This document shows, piece by piece, positions 60,313-64,000 of a stretch of 64,000 nt of DNA (position 1 is its first letter; the number at the start of each line of letters is the position of its first letter). The notes beneath the pieces are model-generated. The model searched no databases. It was given only the letters and a program-made list of their open reading frames with translations, and was not told the origin of the DNA. Source of the DNA: an uncultured Tenacibaculum sp. (GTDB lineage: Bacteria; Bacteroidota; Bacteroidia; Flavobacteriales; Flavobacteriaceae). A program made the position numbers and the translations under genes. The stretch lies in NCBI RefSeq assembly GCF_947495995.1, contig NZ_CANMAX010000001.1:62001-126000 (forward strand), written 5' to 3'.

Positions 60313-63300
60313 TTATTTTTTTGTTAATCGTAAAATATCTCCGAATACACCTCTTGCTGTAACTTCTGCTCCAGCTCCAGCTCCTTGAATTACTAGCGGT
60401 TGATCTCCATAAGATTCTGTGTAAATTTCAAATATGGCATCAGATCCTTTTAAACTTCCAAGTGGTGTATCTTTAGCTACAGAAACTAGTTTTACATCTA
60501 ACTCTCCTTTATTTTGTTGTAAGTCTCCATGTAAATCTCCAATGTATCTTAGTACATGATTTTCTTTTTGATCTGACTTTTCTGTAGTGTAATATGGATC
60601 TAACTTTGTAGTATTTGATAAGAAATCTTCAACACTTCCAGATCTCAATTCTTCTGGAATTAAATTCTGAATTTGAATATCTTCAAACTCATTTTCTAAA
60701 TCTAATTCTCTGGCAAGGATTAAAAGTTTTCGGGCTACATCATTACCGCATAAATCTTCTCTAGGATCTGGCTCAGTATATCCATTTTTAATAGCTTCGG
60801 ATAACACTTCTGAAAATGAAGTTTCTTCTTCAGAAAATGTATTGAAAATAAAACTTAATGATCCTGAAAAAACTCCTCTAATTCTCGTAATATTTTCTCC
60901 TGAATCGTGTAATAATTTTATTGTATCAATTAATGGTAATCCTGCTCCTACATTGGTTTCGTAGAGATATGTTTTTTTGTTTTCTTCTAAAACATCTCGT
61001 AATTCTTTATAGAAAGAATGTGCAACTGTATTTGCTATTTTGTTCGATGAAACTAAATCGAAACCTGCTTTTACTAAAGGAATATAATTGTGTACAAAAT
61101 CTTTACTAGCTGTATTATCAACAGCGATTAAGTTTTCTAAATGATGTTCTTTTGCAAAACTTATCACTTCTTCTATACTGTTACTTGTATCACTATCATT
61201 CAGATTGTCTTTCCAGTCTTTATCTACTCCGTTTTTACTTAACAATACATTTTTAGAATTGGCTACAGCAAAAATATTTAACTGGACTTTTCTTCTTTCC
61301 AAAATGTTTTTTGCGCTTGCTAAAATTTGTTCAATTAAAGTTCCACCTACTAAACCTTTTCCGAAAATTGCAATGTTTATTTTCTTAGCTACTCCAAAAA
61401 CCTGACCGTGAATTACATTAACTGCTTTGTGTAATTCTTCCTTTTTCACTACCAAACTCACATTCTTTCCTGAGATTGTATTATTGAATAATAACGGAAC
61501 TATTTGATTCTGAATTAGAGCATTGTATGGTAAGTGGAATTCACTAAGATCTTGACCAATAATTGAAATTACAGCAACGTTATTTACAATTGTGATTTGA
61601 TTGACATCTTTAGTAATTAAGTCTTGTGCAAATTCTTGTTCTAAAGCTTTAACCGCTAATTTTGACTTTTCTTTATCAACCACCAATCCAATTCCTCTTT
61701 CTGAAGAGCCTTGAGAAATAATACTAACGCTTATTCCATGATTTCCTAAAGATTTGAAAATACGTGCATCTACTCCAATTTTACCTAATAAACCTCTTCC
61801 TTCAAAATTTAGTAAAGCTACATTCTCTAATACTGAAATTGATTTGATCCCTTTAGTTTTACTCTTTGAAGTAATTAAAGTTCCAGCATCCTTAGGATTA
61901 AACGTGTTTAAAATTCTAAGATTTATATTCTTTTCTATTAACGGAATAATTGTTTTTGCATGTAGAATATTCGCACCGAAATTTGCTAATTCATTGGCTT
62001 CAGAAAATGAAAGTTCTTCAATCTTTTTAGCTTCACTAACCAAATCTGGATTTGCAGTAAAAATTCCATCTACATGTGTATAATTCTGTAACTCTTCTGC
62101 ATCTAAATAATTTGCCAATAAAGACGCTGTATAGTTGCTTCCGTTTCTACCTAGAGTAGTTGTTTCATTCTTTAAATTTGAAGCGATATAACCAGAAACA
62201 ATATTAACTGTACTTCCGTTATGTTCTTTAAAATGATTTACAACGTTCTCTTTAGAAAGCGTATCTATAGGTTGTGCATTTCCGAAACTTTCATCTGTTT
62301 TTAGTAAAACCCTAGCGTCTGTTGCATGAGCTGGAATTCCTCTTTGTTGTAATAATTCTGTTACTGTTTTTATCGAAATTAACTCACCTTGAGCTAAAAC
62401 CTCATCTTTTGTTTTATTGCTATAATCACCCAATAAACTTACTCCTTCAAATAACTTTTCTAGTTTTTGAAACTCATTAGAAAAATCTAATAATGGTGTA
62501 ATTTTAGTTTGCTCGTATTTAAAAGCTTCTAATTGCTCTTGATAAGTTTCACTTTTTGAGGCACGTTCTAAAATTGATTCTAATTCGTTTGTTGCATTTC
62601 CTCTTGCTGAAACTACAACTGTAATATGCTCTCCTTTATTTATTTTATTTTCTATAATATTGATGACATTATCAATTCCTTGATTTGATAATGATTTCCC
62701 TCCAAACTTTAAAACTTTCATCTTTTTAGCTTTTGGATTTTCTTTAAAAATTGATCCGAATATTTTTTCTAGTTGTTCATATTCAATTAAAAACGCATCG
62801 TGTCCGTGTACAGAATTAATTTCATTGTACGTTACATTAGGATGTTTTTGCGCTAATTTTTTATGCGTTTCTCTATTTTCTTCCGCAGTAAAAAACAAAT
62901 CAGAATCCACTCCAATAATGTGAATATTGGCTTTAATGTTTTCTAGAATATCTTCTGTATTTTCTCCTTGAGTTACATCGATCGTTTTTAGTAACTGATT
63001 CATTAATTTATATGAAGCCAATTGGTAACGCTCTTGTAATTTTTTTCCATGATGTAACAACCAACTTTCTACATTGAAAATTTGTAAACTCTCGTTTTTA
63101 CTTCTTTGGAATCGTTGTTTAAATGATGCTGGAGTTCTGTAACATAACATCGCATGAATTCTAGCATCGTGAACTGGATTTTTAGAATTGGTTAAAAACA
63201 ATTCTTGAATTTGACAGTTGGCTATTAACCAATCTGTAGATTTCCAGTCTGTTGCTATAGGAATTAAATGCTCGGTTATTTCTGGTTGCAATACTGACAT

Positions 63301-63696
63301 TTCCCAAGCAATTCCACCTCCTAAAGAACCTCCGATTAGAGCAAAAAGTTTTTCAATATTCAACTCTTTTAAACCTTGAATAAAGATTTGAGCGACATCT
63401 CTTGCTATAAAACTTTTGTACTCATCAATTAAAAAATCGTCGTAGCCATTACCTGGAATATTGAAACATAAAATAGTGTACTTGTTAGTATCAATGATTT
63501 TATGTTCACCAATTATGTCTTTCCACCAACCATCTTCTCCCGCAACATTACTATTCCCTGTTAACGCATGATTTACTAAAATCACTGGTGCTTCATGAAG
63601 TGGTTGTCCGAAAAGCTGGTAAGACAAACGAATTGGTATTGCCTTACCACTTTCTGTTATATAACTAGGTAAATTAATATGGCCTAATGTGTGCAT
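60313..63696 (-). CDS. Fused MetX-like / aspartokinase / homoserine dehydrogenase
   Basis: The 1127-residue protein joins three parts. Residues 1-325 are an alpha/beta hydrolase like homoserine O-acetyltransferase, with NHALTGNSN, the nucleophile Ser124 in LIGGSLGGGIA, and HGHDAFLIEYEQL with the catalytic histidine. From about Met326 an aspartokinase follows (MKVLKFGGKSL, YTHVDGIFTANPD) with an ACT region. From about 773 comes a homoserine dehydrogenase (NIAIFGKGLVGGTL, SSNKIANTVA). One chain could thus phosphorylate aspartate, reduce the semialdehyde to homoserine and acylate it. The usual MetX segment LGGCxGSTGP is replaced by IPGNGYDDF, so acyltransferase activity should be checked. An internal start at Met326 is possible. 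Confidence 0.9.
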   Translation of the reverse strand: MHTLGHINLPSYITESGKAIPIRLSYQLFGQPLHEAPVILVNHALTGNSNVAGEDGWWKDIIGEHKIIDTNKYTILCFNIPGNGYDDFLIDEYKSFIARDVAQIFIQGLKELNIEKLFALIGGSLGGGIAWEMSVLQPEITEHLIPIATDWKSTDWLIANCQIQELFLTNSKNPVHDARIHAMLCYRTPASFKQRFQRSKNESLQIFNVESWLLHHGKKLQERYQLASYKLMNQLLKTIDVTQGENTEDILENIKANIHIIGVDSDLFFTAEENRETHKKLAQKHPNVTYNEINSVHGHDAFLIEYEQLEKIFGSIFKENPKAKKMKVLKFGGKSLSNQGIDNVINIIENKINKGEHITVVVSARGNATNELESILERASKSETYQEQLEAFKYEQTKITPLLDFSNEFQKLEKLFEGVSLLGDYSNKTKDEVLAQGELISIKTVTELLQQRGIPAHATDARVLLKTDESFGNAQPIDTLSKENVVNHFKEHNGSTVNIVSGYIASNLKNETTTLGRNGSNYTASLLANYLDAEELQNYTHVDGIFTANPDLVSEAKKIEELSFSEANELANFGANILHAKTIIPLIEKNINLRILNTFNPKDAGTLITSKSKTKGIKSISVLENVALLNFEGRGLLGKIGVDARIFKSLGNHGISVSIISQGSSERGIGLVVDKEKSKLAVKALEQEFAQDLITKDVNQITIVNNVAVISIIGQDLSEFHLPYNALIQNQIVPLLFNNTISGKNVSLVVKKEELHKAVNVIHGQVFGVAKKINIAIFGKGLVGGTLIEQILASAKNILERRKVQLNIFAVANSKNVLLSKNGVDKDWKDNLNDSDTSNSIEEVISFAKEHHLENLIAVDNTASKDFVHNYIPLVKAGFDLVSSNKIANTVAHSFYKELRDVLEENKKTYLYETNVGAGLPLIDTIKLLHDSGENITRIRGVFSGSLSFIFNTFSEEETSFSEVLSEAIKNGYTEPDPREDLCGNDVARKLLILARELDLENEFEDIQIQNLIPEELRSGSVEDFLSNTTKLDPYYTTEKSDQKENHVLRYIGDLHGDLQQNKGELDVKLVSVAKDTPLGSLKGSDAIFEIYTESYGDQPLVIQGAGAGAEVTARGVFGDILRLTKK

Positions 63697-63719
63697 TGTA
63701 CTATGAACTTAGAAACAAA

Positions 63720-64000
63720 TTATTCTTGAATTACTAACTGATTTACAGCTTTAAAAGCTTCTTTTAAATCAGATTTTAAATCTTCTACATTTTCTAATCC
63801 TACTGAAAGTCGAATTAAATCTTGCGTTACTCCTGTTGCTTCTTGTTCTTCATCACTCAACTGTTGATGTGTTGTACTTGCTGGATGAATTATTAAAGAT
63901 TTTGTATCTCCAATATTTGCTAATAATGAGAATAACTTCGTATTGTCTGCTATGGTCTTTGCCGCTTCATATCCTTTTTTAGCTCCGAATGTTACAATTC
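63720..64000 (-). CDS. metY: O-acetylhomoserine sulfhydrylase, C-terminal part
   Basis: The last 93 codons of a gene that enters from the right edge are visible. They include [41 protein letters not shown] and [18 protein letters not shown], the C-terminal PLP-family signature of O-acetylhomoserine aminocarboxypropyltransferase (MetY). The stop is at 63720-63722, 23 bases before the fused MetX-aspartokinase gene. The enzyme joins sulfide and O-acetylhomoserine to give homocysteine. The start and upstream regulation lie outside the window. Confidence 0.9.
   Translation of the reverse strand, partial: IVTFGAKKGYEAAKTIADNTKLFSLLANIGDTKSLIIHPASTTHQQLSDEEQEATGVTQDLIRLSVGLENVEDLKSDLKEAFKAVNQLVIQE

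Overview
The window looks like chromosomal DNA of a marine member of the Flavobacteriaceae (Bacteroidota), Tenacibaculum-like; the genus is a guess. Signs of this are the low GC content, promoter boxes of the TAnnTTTG type, a type IX secretion sorting domain, a split MetH, a sulfite reductase with a HEPN tail, Bacteroidetes-type Crp and LptC proteins, and giant LRR surface proteins. I see no phage, transposase, integrase or CRISPR array.

Positions 1-23.9 kb are mostly core genome. They hold an unknown partial gene, a DUF3127/flavin reductase pair, an orphan sensor kinase, a HIT protein and greA, a Rieske-like lipoprotein with lost histidines, purK-purE, an M3 peptidase, a Crp-type regulator, a metallo-hydrolase, a glycosyltransferase with a haem-binding protein, lpdA, and a secreted lipase-like enzyme. 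A seven-gene minus-strand envelope cluster follows: coaX, a barrel protein, a TPR protein, LptC, a small membrane protein, a CNNM/CorC protein and a PpiD-like chaperone.

Positions 24-39.5 kb are an accessory stretch next to a duplicated tRNA-Phe. It holds a tandem pair of paralogues of a family I do not recognise (24.8-27.7 kb). Next comes a two-gene operon of giant secreted proteins (1463 and 2347 residues) that share LRR modules and an almost identical C-terminal module. The second giant also carries an M60-type metallopeptidase.

Positions 39.5-64 kb are mainly sulfur and methionine metabolism. After a secreted S9 peptidase come metF and a split metH operon. That operon is led by a SAM-I riboswitch whose translational switching can be worked out by base pairing. 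A lone nuclease-like protein follows. The rest is a long minus-strand run: metY, a fused MetX-aspartokinase-homoserine dehydrogenase, OsmC, MetZ, an Rrf2 regulator, then a promoter and candidate operator, DUF2061, cysH, cysD, cysN, a dicluster ferredoxin, sulfite reductase-HEPN, cobA, precorrin-2 dehydrogenase, a ferredoxin reductase, a 2Fe-2S ferredoxin, serine acetyltransferase and cysM.

Together these genes activate sulfate, reduce it to sulfide with a dedicated electron chain and locally made sirohaem, and build it into cysteine and homocysteine. MetH and MetF then complete methionine. No APS kinase and no sulfate transporter lie in this stretch.
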